From a virus: a stretch of DNA of 22,460 nucleotides. The stretch covers positions 1-22,460 of IMG/VR virus record IMGVR_UViG_3300029945_000335; one strand, 5' to 3'. The translations under genes were made by a program, and so were the position numbers. Below are positions 1-5,884 of this stretch, one piece after another (within the stretch, counting starts at the first letter, position 1; each line of letters begins with the position of its first letter). The notes beneath the pieces are model-generated. The model was not told where the DNA came from, searched no databases, and was given only the letters and a program-made list of their open reading frames with translations.

Positions 1-1
1 C

Positions 2-124
2 GATGTGGTGGATCGCGACTTCGCCGCCATCCTGCGCCATGCGCAGGCGATCGCCGCGCGTCCGGGCATCAAGTCCGTGCGCGTCTGGAGCCAAGGCGGC
101 ACGCTGCTGGCCTCGCTGACATGA
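2..124 (+). CDS. 3' end of an unidentified protein (partial)
   Basis: An open frame runs in from the left edge and stops at TGA 122-124, giving 40 residues that begin DVVDRDFAAILRHAQ and end GGTLLASLT. The stop overlaps the next gene's ATG in an ATGA, the same coupling used all along this operon, which is the main reason to believe the frame. The start and most of the protein lie outside the window. I recognise no domain in the visible tail, so no function is given. Confidence 0.6.
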   Translation, partial: DVVDRDFAAILRHAQAIAARPGIKSVRVWSQGGTLLASLT

Positions 125-387
125 GCGTCTGGAACGTCGGCGATCGGGTGCGCGTCGTCGCGCCGATCGAGATCTATCCGATTGCCACATTTTCCGTCGG
201 GCTGACTGGCACCGTGTCCGAGATCGATACCGACCCTGGCTTTGGCATCCTCGCGATGGTTACCCTCGACGACCACTACGACGGCCTCGACGAATGGAGC
301 AACGCGCTACAGGTCTGGATCGACGGCGCCGGGAGCGATTGCACGCTCGACAAGTTCGAAATCATCACCGACGACGCACATGTCTGA
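121..387 (+). CDS. hypothetical protein, 88 aa
   Basis: Small acidic protein of 88 residues that opens MSVWNVGDRVRVVAPIE. The GDRVRVV start followed by a GLTGTVSEI stretch resembles a small SH3-like beta barrel, but that is only an impression. It has no membrane segment and no Cys cluster. The start is fixed by the ATGA overlap with the preceding stop, and the end overlaps the next gene by 8 nt (ATGTCTGA). It sits in a rightward operon of small phage genes of unknown role. No function can be assigned. Confidence 0.7.
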   Translation: MSVWNVGDRVRVVAPIEIYPIATFSVGLTGTVSEIDTDPGFGILAMVTLDDHYDGLDEWSNALQVWIDGAGSDCTLDKFEIITDDAHV

Positions 388-940
388 CGTCGGCACGCTC
401 GCCTACGAGTTCCCCGACTTCGATGCCGCCACGTTGCCCGCGATCCCCGACAGGTTCGATGCTTCGCATTGGCACAACGAGGCGATGCCGCATTGGGTGC
501 GCCACGTCGCCGACGGCGCCCCTGCCTATCTGGAGCTATGGATTGACTATGCCGACACAGCATTGCGCGATTTCCCCGAGGGACAACGCTTCCTGCTGCG
601 ATGGCGCCGTTCGCCACAGGAAGACCCGTCGCTCGTGCTGGAGCACACGGACGATTGGGCGCTGATCCTGGCTGCGATCGAGCAGGTCGAGGCGCGCGTG
701 ATCGCGGCGCGATGGGTGGCGCGGTTCGGGCTTGGCTTTCATCCCGACACACGCGGACGCGACTACGTTCTCCCGGATTTTGCCCGCTGCCTGACCGATG
801 CCGAGGCCGACGAATACGACACCGAGATCAACCGGCTGTTTGAGCTTGGCGGCGATCCGTATCAGCACGGGCTCGACGCGATGCGCGCGGCTGGCCTGCT
901 CCGCCCGGGCGAGGGCGAGCGAGCACGCGAGGGAGGGTGA
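380..940 (+). CDS. hypothetical protein, 186 aa
   Basis: I start this gene at ATG 380, inside the end of the preceding gene; the frame is open back to 242, but that extension is Ser/Arg/Thr-rich and looks like out-of-frame readthrough. The protein is soluble and rich in acidic and aromatic residues, with segments such as FDASHWHNEAMPHWV and LRWRRSPQEDPSLVLEHTDD. It has no signal peptide or membrane helix. I do not recognise the family. It is a middle member of the rightward small-gene operon, with 3 nt to the next gene. Confidence 0.7.
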   Translation: MSDVGTLAYEFPDFDAATLPAIPDRFDASHWHNEAMPHWVRHVADGAPAYLELWIDYADTALRDFPEGQRFLLRWRRSPQEDPSLVLEHTDDWALILAAIEQVEARVIAARWVARFGLGFHPDTRGRDYVLPDFARCLTDAEADEYDTEINRLFELGGDPYQHGLDAMRAAGLLRPGEGERAREGG

Positions 941-943
941 ACG

Positions 944-1243
944 ATGGCGATACAGCTTGGCGCACTCCGCGACGCGCTGGTGGAGGCCGGCGCATCCCCC
1001 GCCACCGCCGGGCGCGCGAGCGAGGAACTGGCGAGCTACAACGCCGAGTTCACCAGCATCCGCGATGATATGCGGAGCGGCTTCGCGAAAGTGGATGGCG
1101 GCTTCGCGAAAGTGGATGGCGGCTTCGCGAAAGTGGATCAGGAGCTAACGAGGCTTCGCGGCGAGATCAACCTGTTGCGCTGGATGATCGGCACCAACTC
1201 CGCGCTCTGCGTCGCCATCCTGCTCCGGCTGTTCATTCACTGA
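944..1243 (+). CDS. coiled-coil protein with C-terminal membrane anchor and heptad repeats
   Basis: Protein of 99 residues. Residues 1-40 are mostly helical. Then comes a run of seven-residue repeats (FAKVDGG twice, then FAKVDQE), a short coiled coil (LTRLRGEINLLRW), and a hydrophobic C-terminal helix at about residues 79-98. Known phage families with this plan (XhlA-like or DUF1640-like small coiled-coil proteins) are often found near lysis or membrane genes, but the repeat stops me from naming one. It is the first of several proteins in this operon with a coil followed by a terminal membrane helix. A role at the membrane is inference. Confidence 0.7.
   Translation: MAIQLGALRDALVEAGASPATAGRASEELASYNAEFTSIRDDMRSGFAKVDGGFAKVDGGFAKVDQELTRLRGEINLLRWMIGTNSALCVAILLRLFIH
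1081..1138 (+). repeat. 21-bp tandem repeat, about 2.8 copies, inside a CDS
   Basis: Two perfect 21-bp copies (1081-1101 and 1102-1122, each starting cttcgcgaaagtggat) are followed by a third copy that matches for its first 16 bases. Each copy encodes exactly seven residues, FAKVDGG, so copy-number change keeps the frame and adds or removes one heptad. The copies are identical even at third positions, which points to recent expansion. Confidence 0.95.
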
Positions 1244-1256
1244 GGGCTGAGATCTG

Positions 1257-1409
1257 ATGTGGAAAACAACCAAAGAGCAGCGCGAAAACTGGCTCGGCAG
1301 TGCCATTGCCTATGGGATCATTGGCTGGGCGGTGTGGTGCGCGATCGACGTGTTCGGCGCGATGGCCGGGGCGCTGCTCGCTCGCGGCTGCGGCGTTCAG
1401 GCGGGCTGA
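1257..1409 (+). CDS. small membrane protein, 50 aa
   Basis: Fifty-residue gene from ATG 1257 to TGA 1407-1409. The protein starts MWKTTKEQRENWLGS and continues into a hydrophobic helix (AIAYGIIGWAVWCAIDVFGA) at about residues 16-35, then an Ala/Gly-rich tail. This is a charged N-terminus plus one membrane helix. It fits the 13-nt gap after the previous stop, and the next gene starts 2 nt downstream. Size and topology would suit a phage lysis accessory protein or an inner-membrane exclusion factor; neither is shown. No homologue is recognised. Confidence 0.6.
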   Translation: MWKTTKEQRENWLGSAIAYGIIGWAVWCAIDVFGAMAGALLARGCGVQAG

Positions 1410-1411
1410 AC

Positions 1412-1687
1412 GTGAACGTCAACGTCGATACCCTGGCCCTGGCGATACGGCTGGAGGCTGGGGGGTTTACCGTCGAACAGGCCCGCGCGCTCGCCGCCGC
1501 CTTGGGCGATACCGCGCAGGTCGCTGATCTGGTCACCAATACCGACCTGCTGGCGACAAAGGCGGACGTGAAAGCGGATCTGGAGCATCAGCTTGCACTA
1601 CTCGAACAGCGCATGACGATCCGCCTGGGCGGTATGCTGGTCGTCATGACCGGCGTGATCGTCACGCTCAGTCACTACTGGCACTGA
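1412..1687 (+). CDS. DUF1640-like coiled-coil membrane protein
   Basis: The frame is open from further upstream, but the preceding 50-aa gene occupies that DNA, so I start at GTG 1412, giving 91 residues; CTG 1406 is an alternative. Residues about 8-35 (LEAGGFTVEQARALAAALG) match the opening of DUF1640/CCDC90-type proteins. A charged coil with TKADVKADLEHQL follows, then one C-terminal membrane helix (about residues 70-86) ending in SHYWH. Members of this family are common as small phage or prophage genes of unknown function. It shares the plan of coil then tail anchor with the genes at 944 and 2035. Confidence 0.65.
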   Translation: MNVNVDTLALAIRLEAGGFTVEQARALAAALGDTAQVADLVTNTDLLATKADVKADLEHQLALLEQRMTIRLGGMLVVMTGVIVTLSHYWH

Positions 1688-1691
1688 CGCC

Positions 1692-2042
1692 ATGGCGAAA
1701 CCGGCCATCACCTTCACCGAGATCGAGCCCGGCATCGCCTACGAGTACGCCGTCATCCAAAACGGGCGGCGGATCGGTCGCGTGCGCAAGCAGGAGACGA
1801 CGACCTATCCGTTCATCCCGAACGGCCGATGGATCGCCGACGACGGCACGATCCAGCGCGGCGGGTTCACGACGCGGCAGGCCGCCGCCGAGTGGCTCAT
1901 CAAGGCCCCGCCGCCAGCGAAACGGATACCGCCTCCGCTCCCCTATAACCGCACGCGCGAGCCGCCACCACCGCCGCCTGGATACCTGGACGGCAGCGGC
2001 GCGATCAGCGACAACCGACAAGGCAACCTGCTCGATGAGTGA
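1692..2042 (+). CDS. hypothetical protein with proline-rich tail
   Basis: Protein of 116 residues. The first 75 look folded (FTEIEPGIAYEYAVIQNGRR, then RGGFTTRQAAAEWLI, a short pattern of the kind found in small phage proteins). The rest is low complexity with proline runs (PPPAKR, PPPLP, PPPPPPG) ending GNLLDE. The tail overlaps the next start by 8 nt. There is no membrane segment. No family or function is recognised. Confidence 0.65.
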   Translation: MAKPAITFTEIEPGIAYEYAVIQNGRRIGRVRKQETTTYPFIPNGRWIADDGTIQRGGFTTRQAAAEWLIKAPPPAKRIPPPLPYNRTREPPPPPPGYLDGSGAISDNRQGNLLDE

Positions 2043-2268
2043 CACCGCCGACCGCGACCCGCTCGACCTGCGCGCTGAGCTTGCCCGCATCGATCGCGAC
2101 GCCGCCGAAACGCACAAGCTTTTGGCTGAAGTGTTCAAGCTGAACAGTGAGGGGCGAAAGTTCAATCGCGACTGGTGGATCGTGCCACTGACCGTGCTCG
2201 GTGCCATCCTGGCCGCGATCGTCGCCCGCTTGCCCGAGATCCTGCACGCATTCGGTGTCGGCCGATGA
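2035..2268 (+). CDS. small tail-anchored coiled-coil protein, 77 aa
   Basis: Residues 1-45 are highly charged and helical (LDLRAELARIDRDAAETHK), followed by the hydrophobic helix WWIVPLTVLGAILAAIVARL at about residues 47-66 and a short tail. The topology is cytoplasmic coil then a C-terminal membrane helix, as in its neighbours at 944 and 1412. ATG 2035 lies inside the end of the previous gene, and its TGA overlaps the next ATG (ATGA). Function unknown; a membrane-associated partner for its look-alike neighbours is plausible. Confidence 0.7.
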   Translation: MSDTADRDPLDLRAELARIDRDAAETHKLLAEVFKLNSEGRKFNRDWWIVPLTVLGAILAAIVARLPEILHAFGVGR

Positions 2269-2615
2269 AACACTGGAAAGAACCTACTGAGGGCGGCGAC
2301 GCCGCTCTCATCGCGGCCGTCGGCACGATCACCGACCCGCAGGAAATGCTGGAGTGCATCGTCGCCTACGCCAATTACCTCGGCAACGACCCCTACTACG
2401 CCCACCTCAACAGCGCAATGTGGCGGGCGGCCGCACGAGTAGCGACGACGCCGCCTCCGGCGACCGGCTGGGTCATCACCGCGAACGATAGCGTCGAGGC
2501 GATCTGTCTCGGCACCGAGGCCGAGGCCGAGGTCGTGTGCGCCCGGCTGCGCGCCGAAGACGACGAGAAACGGCGGCGAGCATATGGCGATCAGAAAGGA
2601 GACTGGTTCGGATGA
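2265..2615 (+). CDS. hypothetical protein, 116 aa
   Basis: The start at ATG 2265 is chosen because it makes an ATGA overlap with the previous stop; the open frame further upstream is a shadow of that gene. The protein starts MKHWKEPTEGGDAALIAAVG and has an acidic helical middle and a charged tail (EDDEKRRRAYGDQKGDW). It lacks membrane segments and Cys clusters. No family is recognised. Its TGA overlaps the ATG of the DUF29 gene, so the two are probably co-translated. Confidence 0.65.
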   Translation: MKHWKEPTEGGDAALIAAVGTITDPQEMLECIVAYANYLGNDPYYAHLNSAMWRAAARVATTPPPATGWVITANDSVEAICLGTEAEAEVVCARLRAEDDEKRRRAYGDQKGDWFG

Positions 2616-3055
2616 GCGACCTTTACGACCGAGACTTCTACGGCTGGACCAAGGAGCAGGCGATTCTGCTACGCGCCGGCCGGGCCGCGGAACTGGACTG
2701 GTCCAACATCGCCGAGGAAATCGAGAGCATGGGGCGCGGCGCGCAGGAGCAGTTGACCAACCGCCTCGCCGTGCTGCTCGCCCACCTGCTGAAATGGCGC
2801 TACCAACCCAGCCACCGCGGCAATAGCTGGCGTCTGACCATTGTCGAGCAACGTCGACGCATCGCGCGGCTGATCCGTAAAAACCCCAGCCTCAAGGCCG
2901 CTCTCGCCGAAGTCCTGACCGATGCTTACGGCGACGCGCTGCTGATCGCACAGCGCGATACCGGCTTGCCCGAGAGCGCGTTTCCGCCGACCTGTCCGTG
3001 GACCTTCGATCAGGCCATCGGGGACGGCGAAGTCGAGGCCGACGCCGCCACATGA
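2612..3055 (+). CDS. DUF29 family protein
   Basis: At 147 residues this matches DUF29 along its length: LYDRDFYGWTKEQAILLRAG at the start, then LDWSNIAEEIESMGRGAQ, then the family's hallmark HLLKWRYQPSHRGNSWR, RRRIARLI and a terminal FPPTCPWTFDQ. DUF29 proteins are helical, frequent in cyanobacteria, proteobacteria and phages, and have no established activity. I start at ATG 2612, in the ATGA overlap with the upstream gene. The final codons overlap the next ATG. Identification as DUF29 is by recognised motifs; the role in the phage is unknown. Confidence 0.85.
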   Translation: MSDLYDRDFYGWTKEQAILLRAGRAAELDWSNIAEEIESMGRGAQEQLTNRLAVLLAHLLKWRYQPSHRGNSWRLTIVEQRRRIARLIRKNPSLKAALAEVLTDAYGDALLIAQRDTGLPESAFPPTCPWTFDQAIGDGEVEADAAT

Positions 3056-3288
3056 CCCGCGACGACTTCGACGCCGCCCTCGATCTATTGCGCATCTCGC
3101 CCGGGGAGTTCGCGGCTCTGACCGGCCAGAACCCGGCCACTGTGCGCGGCTGGGGGAAGGTCCGCATGTCTGGCGGCGGACAGCGCCGTCTCCAGGATGT
3201 GCCCGGCTGGGTGTCGCCGCTGCTGGAGGCGTGGCAGGCTGCGCCGCGCGCGCTGGCCGCCAGACGTCGACAGCTTGAACCGACATAA
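3052..3288 (+). CDS. small HTH-like protein
   Basis: The ATGA overlap with the DUF29 gene sets the start; the open frame before it is a shadow. The 78-residue protein contains a segment of the helix-turn-helix type, ALDLLRISPGEFAALTGQNP followed by ATVRGWGKV, in which the second helix would be TVRGWGK. This resembles XRE-like or YdaS-like phage HTH proteins ('layer of Thr-Val-Arg-x-Trp' recognition helix). The tail is basic. It probably binds DNA as a small regulator; this rests on the pattern alone. Confidence 0.6.
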   Translation: MTRDDFDAALDLLRISPGEFAALTGQNPATVRGWGKVRMSGGGQRRLQDVPGWVSPLLEAWQAAPRALAARRRQLEPT

Positions 3289-3302
3289 TGGAGGACTGAG
3301 AG

Positions 3303-3653
3303 ATGCAGGACCAGTGGCAAGACCTGATAGACCGCCTCATACCGGCCGGGTATCGAGTGCTCAATGACGGACCCGGCCGCGAGGTTCTGTCCCACGAGAG
3401 CTGGGAGCATGGAATCGTCTACGGCACCGTGTTGGATGCCATCGACGCCGCTCGCCTCGACGCCCGGCGCGACATGGCGATCGAATTTCACGCCGAGGAC
3501 TATGCCGAGGTGCGGACACGGATGGAGCGCGCCATCGACAAGCAGAACGAGCACGACCTTCGCGCCGTGATGTCCAACAACTTCAACATCATTCTGGCCG
3601 CGCTGAAGATCGCCGAAGCCGCGACAGAAGTTCACACTCCGGCATCGGCCTGA
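3303..3653 (+). CDS. hypothetical protein, 116 aa
   Basis: A clear ribosome-binding site (GGAGG at 3290-3294, 8 bases before ATG 3303) supports the start. The protein is acidic and alpha-helical, opening MQDQWQDLIDRLIPAG, with a charged middle (RLDARRDMAIEFHAEDYAEV) and a C-terminal helix. There is no signal peptide, membrane helix or metal motif. The small gap before it (14 nt) is one of the few places in this operon without overlap, which explains the stronger Shine-Dalgarno sequence. Function unknown. Confidence 0.7.
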   Translation: MQDQWQDLIDRLIPAGYRVLNDGPGREVLSHESWEHGIVYGTVLDAIDAARLDARRDMAIEFHAEDYAEVRTRMERAIDKQNEHDLRAVMSNNFNIILAALKIAEAATEVHTPASA

Positions 3654-3658
3654 CGCGG

Positions 3659-3946
3659 ATGTTCAAAGTCCAGGCGCGCGCCTGCCCGACCTGCATCTAC
3701 CGGTCGGACTCCCCGCTGGACATTCGCAAGCTGGAGGCCGACGTCGCCGACAAATACGGCGGCTTCCACGGCTGGCGCGTCTGCCATCACACGCGCGATG
3801 TCTGCTGCGCCGGCTTCTGGGCGCGTCACCGCAACAAGTTCGCACTGGGGCAGATCGCGCAACGTCTTGGCCTAGTCGAGTTCGTCACTGAGAGCGGAAC
3901 GCGCCGCCGCCGTGCGTCCAAGCGTGCAAAGGCTACGCACCAGTAG
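3659..3946 (+). CDS. Cys/His-rich phage protein, possible metal binder
   Basis: The 95-residue protein has C9-x2-C12 (ACPTC), then VCHH at 41-44 and VCCAGFW at 48-54, so up to five Cys and two His could form a metal or redox site. The pattern CPTCIYR, SPLDIRKLEADV, GWRVCHH, CCAGFWARH, LGQIAQRLGLVEFV belongs to a phage protein group I recall from actinobacterial and proteobacterial phages with no assigned function. The tail is basic (RRRRASKRAK), which could contact nucleic acid. It is the last gene of the rightward operon. Confidence 0.75.
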   Translation: MFKVQARACPTCIYRSDSPLDIRKLEADVADKYGGFHGWRVCHHTRDVCCAGFWARHRNKFALGQIAQRLGLVEFVTESGTRRRRASKRAKATHQ

Positions 3947-3980
3947 ATGTAGAAGCACTACGAACAGGACGCGCGGAACC

Positions 3981-5714
3981 TCACGGTCGGCACGCCATCC
4001 AGGCCCGGATAACCTCGGCCGCCGGATACGGATTTATCGCATTCCCGATCGCCCGGAGCTTAAGGACGTCACCCGGCACCCGCCGCGCCAGCGGGAATGT
4101 ATTTACGAGCCTCCAGTCTCGCGTATCAAAACCCAACCTGATGAGACCCTTACTTTCGTTGTCAAGGCGTCTCCATACTTCGCCGACCGGGTGAGATGCG
4201 TATAGCACAGACCCCGCTTGATAGATGGCCGCGCGCAGTGCACGCAATTCACTCGCTGCGTGCCGTTCGCCGTGAAGTTCCGCGAGTGACAGCGACGGTG
4301 ACAGGAGCCGCACAATGTCATGAAGTTCAGCGGGCTGTTGTTCATCGGATCGAGATCCATGTGATGCACATAGAGCCGCCCCTTCGATCGCGCTTTCCCG
4401 CACGCCTCGCACGTTCCTTTTGCGGCTTTCCCTGATTGGACGCGGCTCGTCATGGGCGAGGGGACAGCCCTCATCACTCCCTCCATCGCCGCCGCCATGC
4501 AAGCCCTGTTGCAGTACTTCCGACGAGCAAAGTTCGATCGGTCTTCTAGAACTCGGTTCTCCCACCTTTTGCGCACTAGCGGCGCCCCACACGCCAGACA
4601 GTTCTTCGCGGGGACCGGTAGCGTCGGCGGTGCCATTTACTTCTTCATGCGCGTTGGCAGTGGAGCGCAATCTAACCATGCCGGCGGTATCCCTTGCAAC
4701 CAACCGGACATAAGGGGATTGAGTAGGCCGCCGCTTGCCGTCGCGGCATTCAATCCATTCAAGCTCGCGCCAGGGATGAAGTGCGCGACCTGATGGTTCA
4801 GGTTCTCCCCTTTCTTGCCGCCGCCCCGTTCCTCGTAGGTGTGGTGCGCCGGCGTCCGGTAGTCCCGCGCGTTCGGCGTCGCCCACCCTCGCTGTAGCGC
4901 CCGTTCCAACGATGCTGGCGCATCCTCGGAACCTTTCCGGGCGCTCCATGGCTCGCCGGCCACCAGAAGCTTCGTCGCCGAGTGCAGGTTGTCTGATATT
5001 TTCCCCGCCGCCAGACGCTTCGCCGAAAACCCCGTGCTCTCCACCGTGCGCAGATCCGACCCCGCTCCCCTGGCTTGCGCCGCCTCGCTCGCTCCGGTCC
5101 AGTCGCTTTCCCGGGGCGTCGGCCAGCCTGCCGTGCGGGCGGCATCCGTCAGCGTCTGCCCCGCGTTCGTCGCGCTGGTCCCGCTGCTTTCCGCATCCAT
5201 AGCCGTCGGCGTCGGCCACCCAAAAGAACCGGTGTCGCAGGTTCGGCGCACCGACCCCCGCAGAAGGCAGTACGGCCGCCCCGCAGGTGTAGCCACAGTT
5301 TTCCAGGTCAGCCGATACAACGTCGAGCCAGATCCGGCCATCGACGCTTTCAACCTGCTCCCCAGCGAGGCTGACAGGTCGGCACTGGCGGATGAGCCAA
5401 TGCCACGCGGGCCAGAGGTGGCGATCGTCAGCAAACCCAAGTCTTTTGCCGCTCTGGGAGAAAGGACCGCATGGACAGCTTCCGGTCCAGATGCGGCGGC
5501 CGTCCGGCCATCCGGCCATGCGAAGCGCGAGCGGCCAAATCCCAATGCCTGCGAAGAAATGGCACTGGACGTAGCCGCTGACGTCGCTGGGGCGGACGTC
5601 GCGGATGTCGCGGTCGTCGACATCTCCTGCTGGAATAAGTCCATCTGCGCAGAGATTGCGAAGCCACTGCGCGCAATTCGGGTCATTTTCATTGTAGTAA
5701 ACGTCGCCGCTCAC
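3981..5714 (-). CDS. DNA (cytosine-5-)-methyltransferase, phage type
   Basis: This would methylate C5 of cytosine in duplex DNA using S-adenosylmethionine. From GTG 5714 the product is 577 aa: motif I FFAGIG at 53-58, motif IV SCPCGPFS with catalytic Cys82, motif VI GEQVES at 118-123, motif VIII RHRFFWVAD from 160, and motif X AIGNAINP near 556-562. GTG is chosen because GTGA overlaps the stop of the upstream 57-aa gene and because phage relatives begin just before YYNENDP; ATG 5819 would run through that gene. Motif IV normally reads PCQPFS; here Gln is Gly. Residues about 167-335 are low-complexity because a second frame shares the DNA. Residues about 360-535 are the frame opposite an embedded HNH gene, so whether the full 577 aa is one working enzyme is uncertain. 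Confidence 0.8.
   Translation of the reverse strand: MSGDVYYNENDPNCAQWLRNLCADGLIPAGDVDDRDIRDVRPSDVSGYVQCHFFAGIGIWPLALRMAGWPDGRRIWTGSCPCGPFSQSGKRLGFADDRHLWPAWHWLIRQCRPVSLAGEQVESVDGRIWLDVVSADLENCGYTCGAAVLPSAGVGAPNLRHRFFWVADADGYGCGKQRDQRDERGADADGCRPHGRLADAPGKRLDRSERGGASQGSGVGSAHGGEHGVFGEASGGGENIRQPALGDEASGGRRAMERPERFRGCASIVGTGATARVGDAERAGLPDAGAPHLRGTGRRQERGEPEPSGRALHPWRELEWIECRDGKRRPTQSPYVRLVARDTAGMVRLRSTANAHEEVNGTADATGPREELSGVWGAASAQKVGEPSSRRPIELCSSEVLQQGLHGGGDGGSDEGCPLAHDEPRPIRESRKRNVRGVRESAIEGAALCASHGSRSDEQQPAELHDIVRLLSPSLSLAELHGERHAASELRALRAAIYQAGSVLYASHPVGEVWRRLDNESKGLIRLGFDTRDWRLVNTFPLARRVPGDVLKLRAIGNAINPYPAAEVIRAWMACRP
4103..4636 (-). CDS. HNH endonuclease nested in the methyltransferase locus
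   Basis: 177 residues. An N-terminal zinc-ribbon-like part carries C13-x2-C16 and C42-x3-C46. The HNH core follows: CEACGK at 76-81, HH at 91-92, N104, and CGSCHRRCH at 109-117. A third Cys/His cluster, CVHC at 131-134 with C144 and H147 (GLCYTH), is typical of phage HNH proteins. Such enzymes cut DNA with a single metal ion and many are homing endonucleases. ATG 4636 directly follows the TAA of the open frame at 4637-5692, in the same frame, with GAAGAAG just upstream. Sampled lines here run 50-62 percent GC against 77 percent in a neighbouring line, suggesting a later arrival. Confidence 0.85.
   Translation of the reverse strand: MAPPTLPVPAKNCLACGAPLVRKRWENRVLEDRSNFARRKYCNRACMAAAMEGVMRAVPSPMTSRVQSGKAAKGTCEACGKARSKGRLYVHHMDLDPMNNSPLNFMTLCGSCHRRCHSRNFTANGTQRVNCVHCARPSIKRGLCYTHLTRSAKYGDALTTKVRVSSGWVLIRETGGS
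4637..5692 (-). CDS. overlapping frame resembling a known phage protein family
   Basis: This 351-codon frame shares its DNA with the methyltransferase gene, same strand, different frame. It is not a random shadow. It carries ATSGPRGIGSSASADLSASL, LYRLTWKTVATPAGR, the repeated GWPTPTAMDA, GWPTPRESDW and GWATPNARDY motifs, and the ending GGLLNPLMSGWLQGIPPAWL, which I recall from many annotated phage proteins. The start is uncertain: ATG 5692 is used, but ATG 5644 or 5623 would also serve. The family has no proven activity, is often labelled methyltransferase-associated, and may itself be partly a conserved reflection of the methyltransferase frame. Its TAA is followed at once by the HNH ATG. 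Confidence 0.5.
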   Translation of the reverse strand: MKMTRIARSGFAISAQMDLFQQEMSTTATSATSAPATSAATSSAISSQALGFGRSRFAWPDGRTAAASGPEAVHAVLSPRAAKDLGLLTIATSGPRGIGSSASADLSASLGSRLKASMAGSGSTLYRLTWKTVATPAGRPYCLLRGSVRRTCDTGSFGWPTPTAMDAESSGTSATNAGQTLTDAARTAGWPTPRESDWTGASEAAQARGAGSDLRTVESTGFSAKRLAAGKISDNLHSATKLLVAGEPWSARKGSEDAPASLERALQRGWATPNARDYRTPAHHTYEERGGGKKGENLNHQVAHFIPGASLNGLNAATASGGLLNPLMSGWLQGIPPAWLDCAPLPTRMKK

Positions 5715-5884
5715 GCGCCCTGGGCCGGCGGCCAGCCAGGCTTCATCTGCGGAAACGGGATCTTGCAGAAGCGGCACAAGGCTTGATCGGTCGGCGACTG
5801 TATCGGTCCGTCGCCCCACTTCATCCGCATCCGCTCGCGGATGAACGCCAGCAAGCTTCCCAGCGTCAGGGGCTCCTCCGTCAT
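5711..5884 (-). CDS. small CxxC protein, 57 aa
   Basis: The gene runs from ATG 5884 to TGA 5713-5711. Both ends are in stop/start overlaps: ATGA with the HTH gene before it and GTGA with the methyltransferase after it, which is strong support for a gene this short. The product begins MTEEPLTLGSLLAFIRERMR, then has CRFC at residues 37-40 and a Pro/Gly-rich end (PFPQMKPGWPPAQGA). A single CxxC could bind zinc as a dimer. Function unknown; its tight coupling suggests balanced expression with the methyltransferase. Confidence 0.65.
   Translation of the reverse strand: MTEEPLTLGSLLAFIRERMRMKWGDGPIQSPTDQALCRFCKIPFPQMKPGWPPAQGA

Noticed and set aside
3947-3980. Bidirectional terminator between the converging operons
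   Set aside because: Only 34 bases, and no stem-loop followed by T residues could be found.
4103-4636. HNH region as a group I intron or an intein
   Set aside because: The methyltransferase frame stays open without splice-type signals, and no intein Cys/Ser-N-terminus or His-Asn end is visible in that frame.
4989-5786. Plus-strand open frame of 265 codons over the methyltransferase
   Set aside because: No domain, Ala/Arg/Ser composition, and it opposes a strand with firm methyltransferase motifs.
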